DNA from: Paraburkholderia phytofirmans OLGA172
GTDB taxonomy: Bacteria; Pseudomonadota; Gammaproteobacteria; Burkholderiales; Burkholderiaceae
Length of the DNA: 64,000 bases
Assembly (NCBI RefSeq): GCF_001634365.1
Contig: NZ_CP014578.1
Span: forward strand, 2,232,001-2,296,000
Direction of reading: 5' to 3'
Position 1 is the stretch's first letter. Every line of letters begins with the position of its first letter. A program made the position numbers and the translations under genes. The notes under the pieces were generated by a model, which saw only the letters and a list, made by a program, of their open reading frames with translations, had not been told where the DNA came from and made no database searches. Below are positions 55,787-64,000 of the stretch, piece by piece.

Positions 55787-56323
55787 TCACAAAGGCCGTA
55801 CGAAGTTAATAGCCAACACGACCACCCCAAGCACAATCTGGTCCGCTCGCAACCGTCCATTTTTTGGAACCCGACGAAATGCCAAATTCTCTCCGGACAT
55901 CGTCGCGATCACATCGTTGGCCCTCGCCGTTAACAATGGGTCGACAACTGCAACCGTTCCTTTCGGCAACCCATAGTCACAAAACTCGTCACTATTAACC
56001 TCGTATCCGACGCATCTGTCTCCTGTACCTTGAATGAGAGACGTCAGTTGCTGTTGCGTAAGGAATCCATTGGATGAACCGGCTGATGAAAGCGTCGTCG
56101 ACAATCCCGGCTCGAGGAGCAATGGCCCAGGCGCGAGCGAACGTCCTTCAAGCCTGACGAGATAGCCCGCTGAAATCAGCCTTTGAACGGCCGTCCACAA
56201 AGAACCCCTCGAACTCATGCCGAAGAGCGACCCGACACGGCCAAACGGCGGCAATGTCTTGTGAATGCGCCAGTATTCCCGCAACGCCGAAACGTACTCG
56301 GCATCTCGATTTGGTCGGGGCAT
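55787..56323 (-). CDS. LexA/S24-like regulator
   Basis: A 178-residue protein. The start at the ATG at 56323 gives an N-terminal winged-helix region (YVSALREYWRIHKTLPPFGRVG, LWTAVQRLISAGYLVRLEG) like LexA, and a C-terminal S24-type fold. The usual serine region reads NSDEFCDYGLPKGTVAVVD, and the expected catalytic lysine position reads AFRRV, i.e. arginine. It therefore may bind DNA and sense partners without self-cleavage. It could control the accessory genes around it. The regulator is alone on its strand. Confidence 0.75.
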   Translation of the reverse strand: MPRPNRDAEYVSALREYWRIHKTLPPFGRVGSLFGMSSRGSLWTAVQRLISAGYLVRLEGRSLAPGPLLLEPGLSTTLSSAGSSNGFLTQQQLTSLIQGTGDRCVGYEVNSDEFCDYGLPKGTVAVVDPLLTARANDVIATMSGENLAFRRVPKNGRLRADQIVLGVVVLAINFVRPL

Positions 56324-57012
56324 AGAAAAATATCGGCAGTGCCTGTGAACGGACAGTAAAAGCTCTGTATCAGCAAATTGTATAGTAAAGGCAAGCCTGC
56401 AGACGGATGGCCGTCGTCCGCGAGTGCACTTGCCAGCGAACCTGCATAGTCCCGGCACTGCCGCGTCGGGAGCTGCTTGCGCACCGACCTGCTCACGCCA
56501 GTAGCACCGTTTGCCGCGGTTTTGTTTATGCCTCGCGACGGCTTAACAAACACAACAATCTACAGCCGTGGCGATGCTTCCCGTAGTCTGAATTTATAAG
56601 ATGGCTGCGGTGACGTTCGTTCCGGGTTACACATCAACTGCCTTCATCACGTCACATCGCCGGTCGCCTGTTCCCAAACCACGCACACAGTGAATCCGGT
56701 CGCCCATATACCCCCGGTTGAGGGTACCAGGTTCTGCACATCTGCGATGTCAAGCATGACCCGCGTCCCCCATTGACCAAAAGGATCACGATGCTCACGG
56801 CCAACCGAAACGTTCGGCCGTCGCACTCACAGCACGGACCGCTGCACTCCCCACATCCGGGCGGCGCCTTTCGAGGTCGGACTGTATAAAAAATACCCGT
56901 TGCAAGGCCTCGAAACCCGCGTTAACATCAGCTCAACAAATGTCTTTCAACTACATGCTTTTTATACGTTTTTATACGATACCCCCTATTAAATCCTTAA
57001 ACCAAACGAACG
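56324..57012. promoter_or_regulatory. Long intergenic region upstream of two divergent genes
   Basis: About 690 bp between the LexA-like gene and the gene at 57013. The last 100 bp are AT-rich, with two TTTTTATACG repeats at about 56955-56980, a likely promoter for the plus-strand genes. No other feature was recognised. Confidence 0.4.
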
Positions 57013-57713
57013 ATGAACATCCCTAAACACCCTGAAATTCCATTCAACGAAGCACCACATAGTAAGGATACCTTTCTTTTGCGCGGCGCCGAAATCAGAA
57101 CCTTCGTTCCGATCGAAGGAGACACTCCTTTTATGAAGCGACTAGCTGGCATGCCAACCTTGCGAATCCATACGGATTCACTCGAGTGGCGAGAGTGTCG
57201 GGCCGACTACGCTTCCTTGACGCTGGGGGCCACGAAACGCCACTGGGCCCATTGCTGACCATTCAATTTCACGTTGCCAATTGCTGGCTATTCGTGTTTG
57301 CTGACTATGGAGACCCAGAACTCTGGACACTCCTGGATTCGTGGGCCGAGTCTCGATGCGCCCTGGTAGAGGTCGTAGTAGGGTTAGATGTCTACCGGGA
57401 ACTGCTCCCAGTCGGCGATCTCCGCAGTTTCGCAAAGTACCGTTCCGAGCTTGACATCCCGGACCGCTCGGGTTTCATGGAAGCTGTTGTGCGCTTTCTA
57501 GACAACCGTGCACCCGAGCGCCATGTCCTGTCTAAAACGGAGAACGGGACGCGGCACCAGGTTGTCGAGGTCAATCTTCTGGCAACAGCGAGCGTAGTTG
57601 ACAGCGTGACACAAATGAACATCTTCTCGGTGATACCCAAGACTCATTCATGTCCAACCGGGAAGGACTGCCGCGGCAGTGTTTATCCGGGCGGCGCCGC
57701 CCCGCTCCACTGA
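57013..57713 (+). pseudogene. Hypothetical gene with an apparent frameshift
   Basis: Two overlapping plus-strand frames, 57013-57258 and 57186-57713, look like parts of one protein. The first is natural up to about residue 60 (TLRIHTDSLEWRE) and then turns arbitrary; the second becomes natural from SGRLRFLDAGGHETPLGPL onward. A single indel near 57190-57215 would join them into a ~230-residue protein. No family was recognised. A sequencing error or programmed shift are alternatives to mutation. Confidence 0.5.
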
Positions 57714-58116
57714 CGGACTCGCGCGGCGACGCAGCTCTGCCCCACACCCCGCGAGGCGGGCATAGCGGTTATCCGACGCAGGATAGCTCATCGAGCACGA
57801 AACAGCGGCGCATTGGAGTTTTCCGTGAGGACGCGCTATCGCCTTCAGCACCGGCGACGCGCGTGATCTCGGCGAAACGACGAATTCCCGACTTATCTGC
57901 ACATCACCTGCCGCCATACTACGAAAATGAGTCGTCGCACACATCGCGTCAAACCTCTCCTGCGCCCGTGAAGGTTCAGTTGACACCTGTCTCGCACACC
58001 GGACCCGCTTCTCGCGATGAAAATGCGCCGAAGGTTAAACAGTGGCGCTATACGAAGAAGAAGCTCTCCTCCGAGCACGTTTCCATTCCAAACTACCTCT
58101 ACCTGCAACTCGCATC
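57714..58116 (+). other. Spacer of doubtful coding content
   Basis: A plus-strand frame from 57650 to 58120 runs through this stretch, but its composition is Ser/Pro/Arg-rich with no motif and it overlaps the preceding gene, so I do not call it. Confidence 0.3.
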
Positions 58117-58890
58117 ATGAAAATTTCTGTCGTACCACCATCCAGCACACGGCCCCAGTTGGCGAAAAACAGCGTCATATCCGACGAATACCTCTACGCT
58201 ATGGGTTTTCGAACACTACGCTATTTTGAGTTACAACTCTCCAAACTTCAGAGCGAAGGGTTGCTTCCCGGTCATTTCATCGACTTTTTCGGGAAGCAGT
58301 CGGCGGGAAGTCCGTTCATCGCCGCCGCTGAACGCATCTTTGACCACGGAACGGGGGACATCAGCCTTGACCCGGCGCCAATCGTACTTGTGTCCGAGTA
58401 CGGCGCGTATGTCAGCGCCTGGGTGTGGGTCGACGGAGACCCTGAGCAGGTTAGTCTCAATGCTGCTGCCGACGGTTCTCCGAAAAAACAACGAGAGGAT
58501 TTCTGCGAGCAATTGGGCAGGATGCAGGCTGACGGGTTAACGTCACAAATGTGTATCGATTTTTTCGGGTTGCAGGAAACCAAACATCACTACATCGTCC
58601 AAGCGCGCAGACGGCACGCGCACGCACGGGGTGTGGTGGTCTTCGACGCAGACCCGATGGTCTCTGAATCGTTGTCTGGCGCGTACGTCAGTGCGTGGCT
58701 GTGGGTGTGGAACCGGGATATTGGCGCTGATGACTCGCCCAAGACCACTCTCCAGCCTCCCCGCAAGTGCTGCCGGAGCCCGGAAGCAAGCAGCGGCCAA
58801 GTTATACCGGACTGTGCTCATTTTACAGATGACGCCGCCGCGACGACGCGATGGAAGTCGGATTGCGTAGGGCAGTTTGTCAGACGATAA
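58117..58890 (+). CDS. Protein with two copies of the YVSAWVWV domain
   Basis: A 257-residue protein with two tandem homologous units: residues about 38-105 (LQSEGLLPGHFIDFFG ... GDISLDPAPIVLVSE ... GAYVSAWVWVD) and about 129-197 (MQADGLTSQMCIDFFG ... VVFDADPMVSE ... GAYVSAWLWVW). A third copy is the whole of the small protein at 49959. The start at the ATG at 58117 is preferred over the open frame from 58042. The family is unknown to me. The strong conservation of FFG, DxxPxVSE and GAYVSAWxWV suggests a compact fold rather than low-complexity sequence. Confidence 0.65.
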   Translation: MKISVVPPSSTRPQLAKNSVISDEYLYAMGFRTLRYFELQLSKLQSEGLLPGHFIDFFGKQSAGSPFIAAAERIFDHGTGDISLDPAPIVLVSEYGAYVSAWVWVDGDPEQVSLNAAADGSPKKQREDFCEQLGRMQADGLTSQMCIDFFGLQETKHHYIVQARRRHAHARGVVVFDADPMVSESLSGAYVSAWLWVWNRDIGADDSPKTTLQPPRKCCRSPEASSGQVIPDCAHFTDDAAATTRWKSDCVGQFVRR

Positions 58891-59134
58891 AACACCCAAG
58901 GGACGCAGAATCCGGCAAGCGTACAGACACCCTATCGCCCCTGATCGGCGATGCGCAGAAACAATGAACGACGACGGTTCACGGGCTAATATATAAAAGA
59001 TCAAAACGACCTATAATCGCTTCAGTGATGCCTGATCGGCCTGCTTGCCGTCCGCGCTTTGTCCGACTGAAAATTTCCGGACAGTTCGCATATTCGACGC
59101 GGTGCCGATGTTGACGTGTGTCCCGCAATAAGGG

Positions 59135-59614
59135 GTGAAATTGCAAGAAGATAGCGCTCCACCACTAGACGGTGAATGGCGCCTGCGAGTCACCGCGTGC
59201 GAGTGGCAGCACGGTGAGTTGCCGCCTCCGTGTATTGCGGAACAGCAAGGCCTAGGTTCGCCCGCTCGGTGCGGGAGATCTTTCGGGCACCGAGCGATAG
59301 AGGCGCTGGAGGCGGTCAGGAAATATATGAGGACGGATGCGCCCGCACCTTTGCGAAAAAATGCCGACGATGGCGAGTGTTACAGCTACTCCGTTTACGT
59401 TGGCGCACACCACCCGGACAGTTGGCGCGTTCCAGTCGCACGCTTCGATGTTGTGATGCGATCCGGCGTTGCGAACGCGAGCATTCTGTTGGTTGATTCT
59501 CCCCGCTTCGATCTTGAACCGCTCGGCTACAAGCCCGAGGATGGAATATGGGACGTGGTTCGATTGATCTTGTCAGCGCTACTCGCGCCCTCGCATACGG
59601 CGCAACAGCGATGA
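59135..59614 (+). CDS. Hypothetical protein
   Basis: A 159-residue protein beginning at a GTG (59135), or a TTG two codons later that better fits the AAGGGG site. The second half has a regular pattern (YSYSVYVGAHHPDSWRVP, ARFDVVMRSGVANASILLVD) suggesting beta strands. No recognised family. It is the first of a run of short plus-strand genes. Confidence 0.55.
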   Translation: MKLQEDSAPPLDGEWRLRVTACEWQHGELPPPCIAEQQGLGSPARCGRSFGHRAIEALEAVRKYMRTDAPAPLRKNADDGECYSYSVYVGAHHPDSWRVPVARFDVVMRSGVANASILLVDSPRFDLEPLGYKPEDGIWDVVRLILSALLAPSHTAQQR

Positions 59615-59704
59615 GTATGGACACCATGGGGAGGCGCAGCCCTTCAAAGGGCGCTCCTCCTACAACAAACCCCGCTCAATTATTCTCGACCGGGAGGCAT
59701 TTGT

Positions 59705-59860
59705 TTGACACAGATTACTGCACATCAAGCCTTTCTGCTGGCGTTTCCCGTCGTAATCGTATTGCTGGCCGGTTTGCTAGTGTTATGGCTGCGGAATGCA
59801 TTGAGATACCTTGTATTTAGGAAAGCCGCACCAAAACGCGGGAGAACAACGCGCCGGTGA
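59705..59860 (+). CDS. 51-residue single-span membrane peptide, TTG start
   Basis: Starts at TTG 59705, with GGGAGG seven bases upstream, and encodes a peptide with one hydrophobic helix (FLLAFPVVIVLLAGLLVLWL) followed by a strongly basic tail (KAAPKRGRTTRR). The ribosome site and helix-then-basic design support a real membrane peptide. It could be a toxin-like or regulatory small protein in this accessory cluster; no homology was recognised. Confidence 0.5.
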   Translation: MTQITAHQAFLLAFPVVIVLLAGLLVLWLRNALRYLVFRKAAPKRGRTTRR

Positions 59861-60030
59861 ACGTCGGCCTTCACTGCTCTGTGACTACGACTCATCGAAA
59901 GGGGTTCTCTGCAGTCGCCTTGGCGAGACCAGACGCCAGGCCGGCAAAGACAGCTCGATCTCCCGTGCGATTAATGGACAAGGCGGGTTCAGTACATCTA
60001 TCGATGCCCAACATTTAGAGGATAGGTAAA

Positions 60031-60825
60031 TTGCGCATACAGATTGCGTCAGACCTGCATCATGAACATTTCAGAGATGGCGCACCAGGGAGCGAAGCGC
60101 TAGCGCTGGCACCGGGCGTTGACCTGCTCGTTCTCGCCGGGGACATTCATGCTCGCACCAAAGCTATTGGTTTGTACGGTCAGAGTGCGGTCCCGGTGTT
60201 GTACGTCCACGGCAATCATGAGCTCTACGGCAACGAATTTTTCACGGTCCAGCATCAGCTACGTACAAACCTGGCCGGGACGCCGTTGCACTTCCTTGAG
60301 CGCGATGAATTTATCAGTGATCGCATTCGATTCCTCGGGTGCTGTCTCTGGACAGACTATGAACTGCGTCCGCAGTGGAAGGCAGTGGCGATGCGCGAGG
60401 CAGAAATTAGCATGAACGACCATAGACTTATACGATACGGCGCCCTGCACGAATTTGCACCACGCAATGCCGCGACTGAACATGTGACGTCCAGGACCTG
60501 GCTGGAGAGTCGACTGAGCGCTCCGTTTGATGGCAGAACGGTGGTCGTGACTCACCATGCGCCGCACCCTCGATCGGTTCCTTCGGAATACTCGGACGAC
60601 GTCTTGTCTGCGTGTTTCGCGAGCGACCTGACACCGCTGGTCGAAAAGGCGGACGTTTGGATACACGGGCATATCCATCGCTCAGCAGACTATAGGGTCG
60701 ACAGATGCAGAGTCATATGCAACCCTCGGGGTTATCCCACCCGTCACTCGACAAATGCTACGCCTGTTACCTTCGAGAATCCGGACTTCGACCCGGCGTT
60801 TGTGATTGATGTCCAGGCCCCGTGA
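60031..60825 (+). CDS. Calcineurin-like metallophosphoesterase
   Basis: A 264-residue metallophosphoesterase starting at a TTG (60031). Metal-binding motifs in order: IASDLHHEH (D-x-H form), LVLAGDIHA, VHGNHELYG (GNHE), VVVTHHAPHP and IHGHIHRSAD. All ligands are present. Its stop overlaps the next frame by the GTGA tetranucleotide, and the downstream HAD-like phosphatase is probably co-translated, so the two may act on the same nucleic-acid or nucleotide substrate. Confidence 0.85.
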   Translation: MRIQIASDLHHEHFRDGAPGSEALALAPGVDLLVLAGDIHARTKAIGLYGQSAVPVLYVHGNHELYGNEFFTVQHQLRTNLAGTPLHFLERDEFISDRIRFLGCCLWTDYELRPQWKAVAMREAEISMNDHRLIRYGALHEFAPRNAATEHVTSRTWLESRLSAPFDGRTVVVTHHAPHPRSVPSEYSDDVLSACFASDLTPLVEKADVWIHGHIHRSADYRVDRCRVICNPRGYPTRHSTNATPVTFENPDFDPAFVIDVQAP

Positions 60826-60827
60826 CC

Positions 60828-61340
60828 ATGGCTCAACTCGTGTTCGACGCGCAAGCGCCGGCCCTCTACCTGGATATCGACGGAACACTACATGCTGGTT
60901 CTGCGGTCATTGATGACGCAGGAGACATCAGTCTCGAGAGCGGAGGAAAACTGTTTGAATTCGCGCCGATACTTATCGAGCTACTTGCGCCATACCCACA
61001 TGTTCAGATTGTACTGACCACATCCTGGCTGAAGCATGTCGGCCGGGAAGGCATTCTCCCCTTTTTACCCGACGGCCTCCGTTATCGGGTGGTCGACGAT
61101 ACTCTGCGAGTCAGGACCAAACTGGGAGAGGCGCGAGACGGCACCGACCGGGTATCAAAAATTCTGCGCCACGTCTGGTCTCGCGATGTCCTCACATGGC
61201 TTGCGCTCGACGACCGGGCATTGGGCGTTCCGATCGGGTATTGCCAACATTTCGTTCATCTCTCATCCGAGAGCGGCATTAGCTCGCCTGATGCGCGTGC
61301 GCAGATTGAATCGTGGCTACATGAAATCCAGGCACGGTAG
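60828..61340 (+). CDS. HAD-like phosphatase (Swiss-army-knife type)
   Basis: A 170-residue protein with HAD motif I in LYLDIDGTLHAG, motif II in IVLTTSWLKH, and a late acidic motif in WLALDDRALG, plus an Arg in between. This compact layout matches HAD domains annotated as Swiss-army-knife RNA repair-like, without an inserted cap. It directly follows the metallophosphoesterase gene; the alternative GTG at 60822 would overlap it by four bases. Confidence 0.75.
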   Translation: MAQLVFDAQAPALYLDIDGTLHAGSAVIDDAGDISLESGGKLFEFAPILIELLAPYPHVQIVLTTSWLKHVGREGILPFLPDGLRYRVVDDTLRVRTKLGEARDGTDRVSKILRHVWSRDVLTWLALDDRALGVPIGYCQHFVHLSSESGISSPDARAQIESWLHEIQAR

Positions 61341-61358
61341 CTTCTGCACAATGGCGCG

Positions 61359-61508
61359 ATGTTGGGGACTAGTACAGGGCTTGACTTAGTGCAGTACAGC
61401 GCACTCGTCTTCGCAGATTGTTGGCGCAACGAGAGTCTCCGAGAGGCGATTTATTGGCTGGGGCGCACGATTGAAATCGCTGCTCGTACCAGTCCTTTCG
61501 CATGGTAG
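61359..61508 (+). CDS. Small ORF overlapping the next gene
   Basis: A 49-residue ORF (MLGTSTGLDLVQYSALVFAD..., AIYWLGRTIEIAAR) between the HAD gene and the zinc-motif gene. Its composition is protein-like and its stop overlaps the open frame of the next gene. No convincing ribosome site, so it may be a real short gene or the remains of a longer one. Confidence 0.35.
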   Translation: MLGTSTGLDLVQYSALVFADCWRNESLREAIYWLGRTIEIAARTSPFAW

Positions 61509-61525
61509 GTTCAGTTGGAGGAACT

Positions 61526-62017
61526 GTGGACCAGTTCGACGATGAATACGAATGCTTCACCTGCAAGCGGCGATTCCGCGCCGCGCTGTTCTCTATATCG
61601 AGGGAATGGGACCGCGTTCATTATCACGAAGGCGAAACTGAGGTCGAAATATCGGGAAGCGAGGGTCTCGAATGCTACTGCAGCCAAGTCTGTGGCACCG
61701 CCCGGCGCGCCCTAGTGATGGCCAGAGAGGGCGTCCCGATTCGCCGCCCGGGACTCGGGCCCATTGAGCCCTGCTCGAAATGTGCGGCGCCAGTGGATAT
61801 GGCGGAGTTCCATCTCACCTACCTGGAGAGCTTCGATGTGCACGAGAGCAGTTTGGTCGTGAGAACGGTAACCGTGGACTACCTCGCGGTCCTGTGCCGA
61901 AAATGTCGGCCGCCGCAATCTGGCGAGGCCAGCCTTGAGTACACCGTGGCCCATCACGAGATCGCCGAACCAAACGCCTCTGCGTCTACGCCGCTATTGT
62001 CCAACATCAATACATAA
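61526..62017 (+). CDS. Hypothetical protein with CxxC motifs
   Basis: A 163-residue protein with zinc-type cysteine pairs: CFTCKRRF near the start, CYCSQVCG, CSKCAAPVD and CRKCRPP. The GTG at 61526 follows GGAGG closely and is preferred over the ATG at 61502. Four cysteine pairs suggest two zinc-binding ribbons. Function unknown. Confidence 0.6.
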   Translation: MDQFDDEYECFTCKRRFRAALFSISREWDRVHYHEGETEVEISGSEGLECYCSQVCGTARRALVMAREGVPIRRPGLGPIEPCSKCAAPVDMAEFHLTYLESFDVHESSLVVRTVTVDYLAVLCRKCRPPQSGEASLEYTVAHHEIAEPNASASTPLLSNINT

Positions 62018-62371
62018 AAATATGCGATACACGCAGTCTCGCACGCGTCTGTTATAAAGGATATTTAACATCGCTTATACAGATAACGATCTTAGGTCCA
62101 GTTGTCCACCTGACTTCGTCTTACGGTTAGTGCCAATTTTCTGTTCGACATACCTAGTTTGGTCTGTTTTTTTTGCCTGACTGACGGAGATTGAACTTCC
62201 AGAATCCAGTCGTCACGTTGGCAGCAACCATCGCTGCGCGTAATGCCACACGGATTGAGGCTTCAGTAATGGAGATCCTGAGACGTACAACGGATACAGC
62301 ATCCGCGCGATGCGCGAGAGGTATATCACTACAAGGATTGATTTTCGCGTACGAACAAGGAGGCAAAAACA
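62018..62371. promoter_or_regulatory. AT-rich spacer upstream of the 62372 gene
   Basis: About 350 bp with marked AT-rich patches (62020-62170). It likely contains a promoter; an AGGAGG site sits seven bases before the downstream ATG. A plus-strand frame at 62191 is not convincing. Confidence 0.4.
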
Positions 62372-62830
62372 ATGCTTCGCATAACTGTAGAGTTGCTGCC
62401 CGGTGGTCACGAAAGTGGAAGGCGAATACTCGCGCATGCTGACATATCGAACGTCAAATCCGGCGCACTGGCGAACTACGAGGTCGAACTGCACGATGAC
62501 ATACTCGGCAATATTGGCGCAGCATCTCTGACAGGCTATCCACGGATGGCGGCGAGTGTATGGGACCTCGTCGCGCGATGCATCACTGTCGTGCTGTCCG
62601 GCCAGGAAGAGCTTCCGCCACGCCCCCAATCGCCTGACGTCCCGATCCACAGAAGTTACGGCGGCTCAGGCATACCATACGTACGATTAAGAGAGATCCC
62701 TGAGCCCGCACGAACGCTCTTTCAGCGCAACCTAGCAGGCTCGACGCGCCCTCTTGTCGAAGATGACCCTGAACCGATGGACTGCGCGCACCTGTCGGAC
62801 TGGACGGATTTTCTTGCCGGGTGGAGATAA
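62372..62830 (+). CDS. Conserved-looking hypothetical protein
   Basis: A 152-residue protein with an excellent AGGAGG ribosome site. The first 55 residues show a beta-strand-rich start (MLRITVELLPGGHESGRRILA, ALANYEVELHDD), then GYPRMAASVWDLVARCIT, a region of the kind seen in phage- or island-encoded unknowns. No catalytic motif was seen. Confidence 0.6.
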   Translation: MLRITVELLPGGHESGRRILAHADISNVKSGALANYEVELHDDILGNIGAASLTGYPRMAASVWDLVARCITVVLSGQEELPPRPQSPDVPIHRSYGGSGIPYVRLREIPEPARTLFQRNLAGSTRPLVEDDPEPMDCAHLSDWTDFLAGWR

Positions 62831-63165
62831 TGATGATGAGGCGACGGTTCGGACCGTGCTAACAGGCGTGAGAATATGAAAGACGAATGCTTCTTTTGAA
62901 CAAACGCTCACCTCGAGGCAGGCACATTTGATCTGGATGACCGCGAGCAGCATGCCGTCTCGCGAGGGCCGGCTCCCGAATACGCGGCGATAGCGTCAGA
63001 AGTGAATGCAGGAAACGTCCGGGAGCTATGCGTAGCATAACCGCAGTCGGAAAACGCGTGATCAATATTCCCGTCGCCCCTTTCGTCAGACGCACAACAG
63101 TCAGTGGTTTCCCCCCCCATGGTTAGAGATTCCTCGCAGGAACCACATACCGTCCAGCGCCCCCT
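62831..63165. other. Intergenic, nothing supported
   Basis: About 335 bp with short frames on the minus strand only. A C-tract (63107-63120) is present. No promoter or gene can be assigned. Confidence 0.35.
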
Positions 63166-63705
63166 ATGAAACCAGAATCCCGACCTGACGCAGTTGATCT
63201 GGCTGAGCGCTGGCGAGACCTTGCTGCTGGGAAAATCATCCCTGGCTGGCATTGGCACGAGCTCGACGATCGTGGCGAGGTCATCATGAAGCCGCGTCCA
63301 AGCGGTCCATTCCGAGCCCTCACCAGCGCCGTCGCGACGCAACTCGTCAATAAGCTGGGTACGAGAGTCTGCTGTGAAGTTCCGGTGATAACCAACACAT
63401 TCGGTGTGCGGGTGCCGACCATCGTCTGGGCACCTCCTGAGCGTTGGCAAGGAATTGAATTAAACGAACCATTGCCCTTCGTGCCGGACCTATGCGTCGA
63501 GGTGCTCGACCCGAAACACGTTGGACACAGGACCGATCTGAAAATAGCAGCCTATCTCGAAGGTGGGGCACGCGAGGTGATGGTCGTCGAAATGTCGTCT
63601 GGCATAACATACTGGGACGTACGAGGCGAGCGACAATTTCCCGCATTGGGCGTTGAGTTGTCGCTGGGCCAACTGTCGCCCTGCGGAGTTGGCGGTTGCC
63701 TTTAG
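63166..63705 (+). CDS. Uma2-family endonuclease (PD-(D/E)XK)
   Basis: A 179-residue protein of the Uma2/DUF820 family. The restriction-endonuclease-like core is visible: FVPDLCVEVLDP (acidic residues of the active site), DLKIAAYLEGGAREVMVV with the lysine and glutamate, and a final YWDVRGER segment. These nucleases are widespread in mobile and accessory DNA, and their role is unclear. No ribosome site is obvious before the ATG at 63166. Confidence 0.8.
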   Translation: MKPESRPDAVDLAERWRDLAAGKIIPGWHWHELDDRGEVIMKPRPSGPFRALTSAVATQLVNKLGTRVCCEVPVITNTFGVRVPTIVWAPPERWQGIELNEPLPFVPDLCVEVLDPKHVGHRTDLKIAAYLEGGAREVMVVEMSSGITYWDVRGERQFPALGVELSLGQLSPCGVGGCL

Positions 63706-64000
63706 GTTCTTCGCAGGTTTTTTCAGTCAAGACGGTCGACGAAGGTGTAGCCGAATCGAAGACGGAGAGCCGTAATTCGCCAAGGTGAAGACGCGACGGT
63801 ATGGCTTCCGATCCAGTTGGATCCGACTCGCGCTGAGCTCCAATACCCAGCCTCGCGAGTCAAGTCACAAACCTGATAAGTCATCTATTCCAGCAGCAGC
63901 CTCAAATCATGGTCTTAGCAGTGCACACATCCGTATTTCGGCCATAGCGGTCATCAACGCTGAGCGGCCAACAATGGCTCATCAACGACCGGTTCCGCGT
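63706..64000. other. Window end, nothing supported
   Basis: The last 295 bp have no supported gene; the sequence ends mid-region. Confidence 0.4.

Overview
The window looks like a high-GC Burkholderiales chromosome or megaplasmid, most likely Paraburkholderia or Burkholderia. The reasons are the catB-catA-catC block, the phosphonate pair phnW/phnX, KatG, an Hsp70/Hsp70/DUF2760 triad and a Tle1-type T6SS lipase. No rRNA, tRNA or CRISPR array was recognised. This taxonomic reading is an inference from gene content and codon use.

Region 1 (1-26.6 kb) is mostly metabolic: the catechol ortho-cleavage genes catBAC; a DUF3304 lipoprotein duplicated in tandem, with one copy broken by an IS5-family element, ahead of a Tle1-like phospholipase; a LysR regulator divergent from phnW-phnX; a three-gene Hsp70 operon; a methyltransferase; katG; a CHRD-domain protein; a cytochrome b561; a DUF1989 protein; and an SDR with an atypical active site. 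It ends with a RES-domain (NAD+-degrading toxin family) gene and an unknown downstream partner.

Region 2 (26.6-49.4 kb) is an accessory island. A four-gene overlapping operon encodes three different tyrosine recombinases plus a small helical protein. It is followed by a two-HTH regulator, another recombinase divergent from a KfrA-like gene across a perfect palindrome, and an IS66 element that splits the KfrA-like gene with an 8-bp target duplication. Next come an OLD-nuclease/UvrD-helicase pair (Gabija-type antiphage architecture), an IS630 element immediately upstream of that pair, an operon-like pair of a HEPN-like protein (RNxxxH motif) and a DUF2971 protein, several small ORFs, and a fifth tyrosine recombinase.

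Region 3 (49.4-64 kb) is a low-density accessory zone. It holds an orphan C5-cytosine methyltransferase followed by a probable group IIC intron, a second ORF-less group II intron in opposite orientation, a LexA/S24-like regulator, and a run of small plus-strand genes. That run includes a protein built from two copies of an unrecognised domain whose single-copy relative lies at 50 kb, a metallophosphoesterase overlapping a HAD-like phosphatase, a TTG-start single-membrane-span peptide, and a Uma2-family endonuclease.

The strongest candidates for new biology are the three-recombinase operon, the enlarged Gabija-like pair, the HEPN/DUF2971 pair, the RES toxin with its unknown partner, and the repeated YVSAWVWV-domain family.
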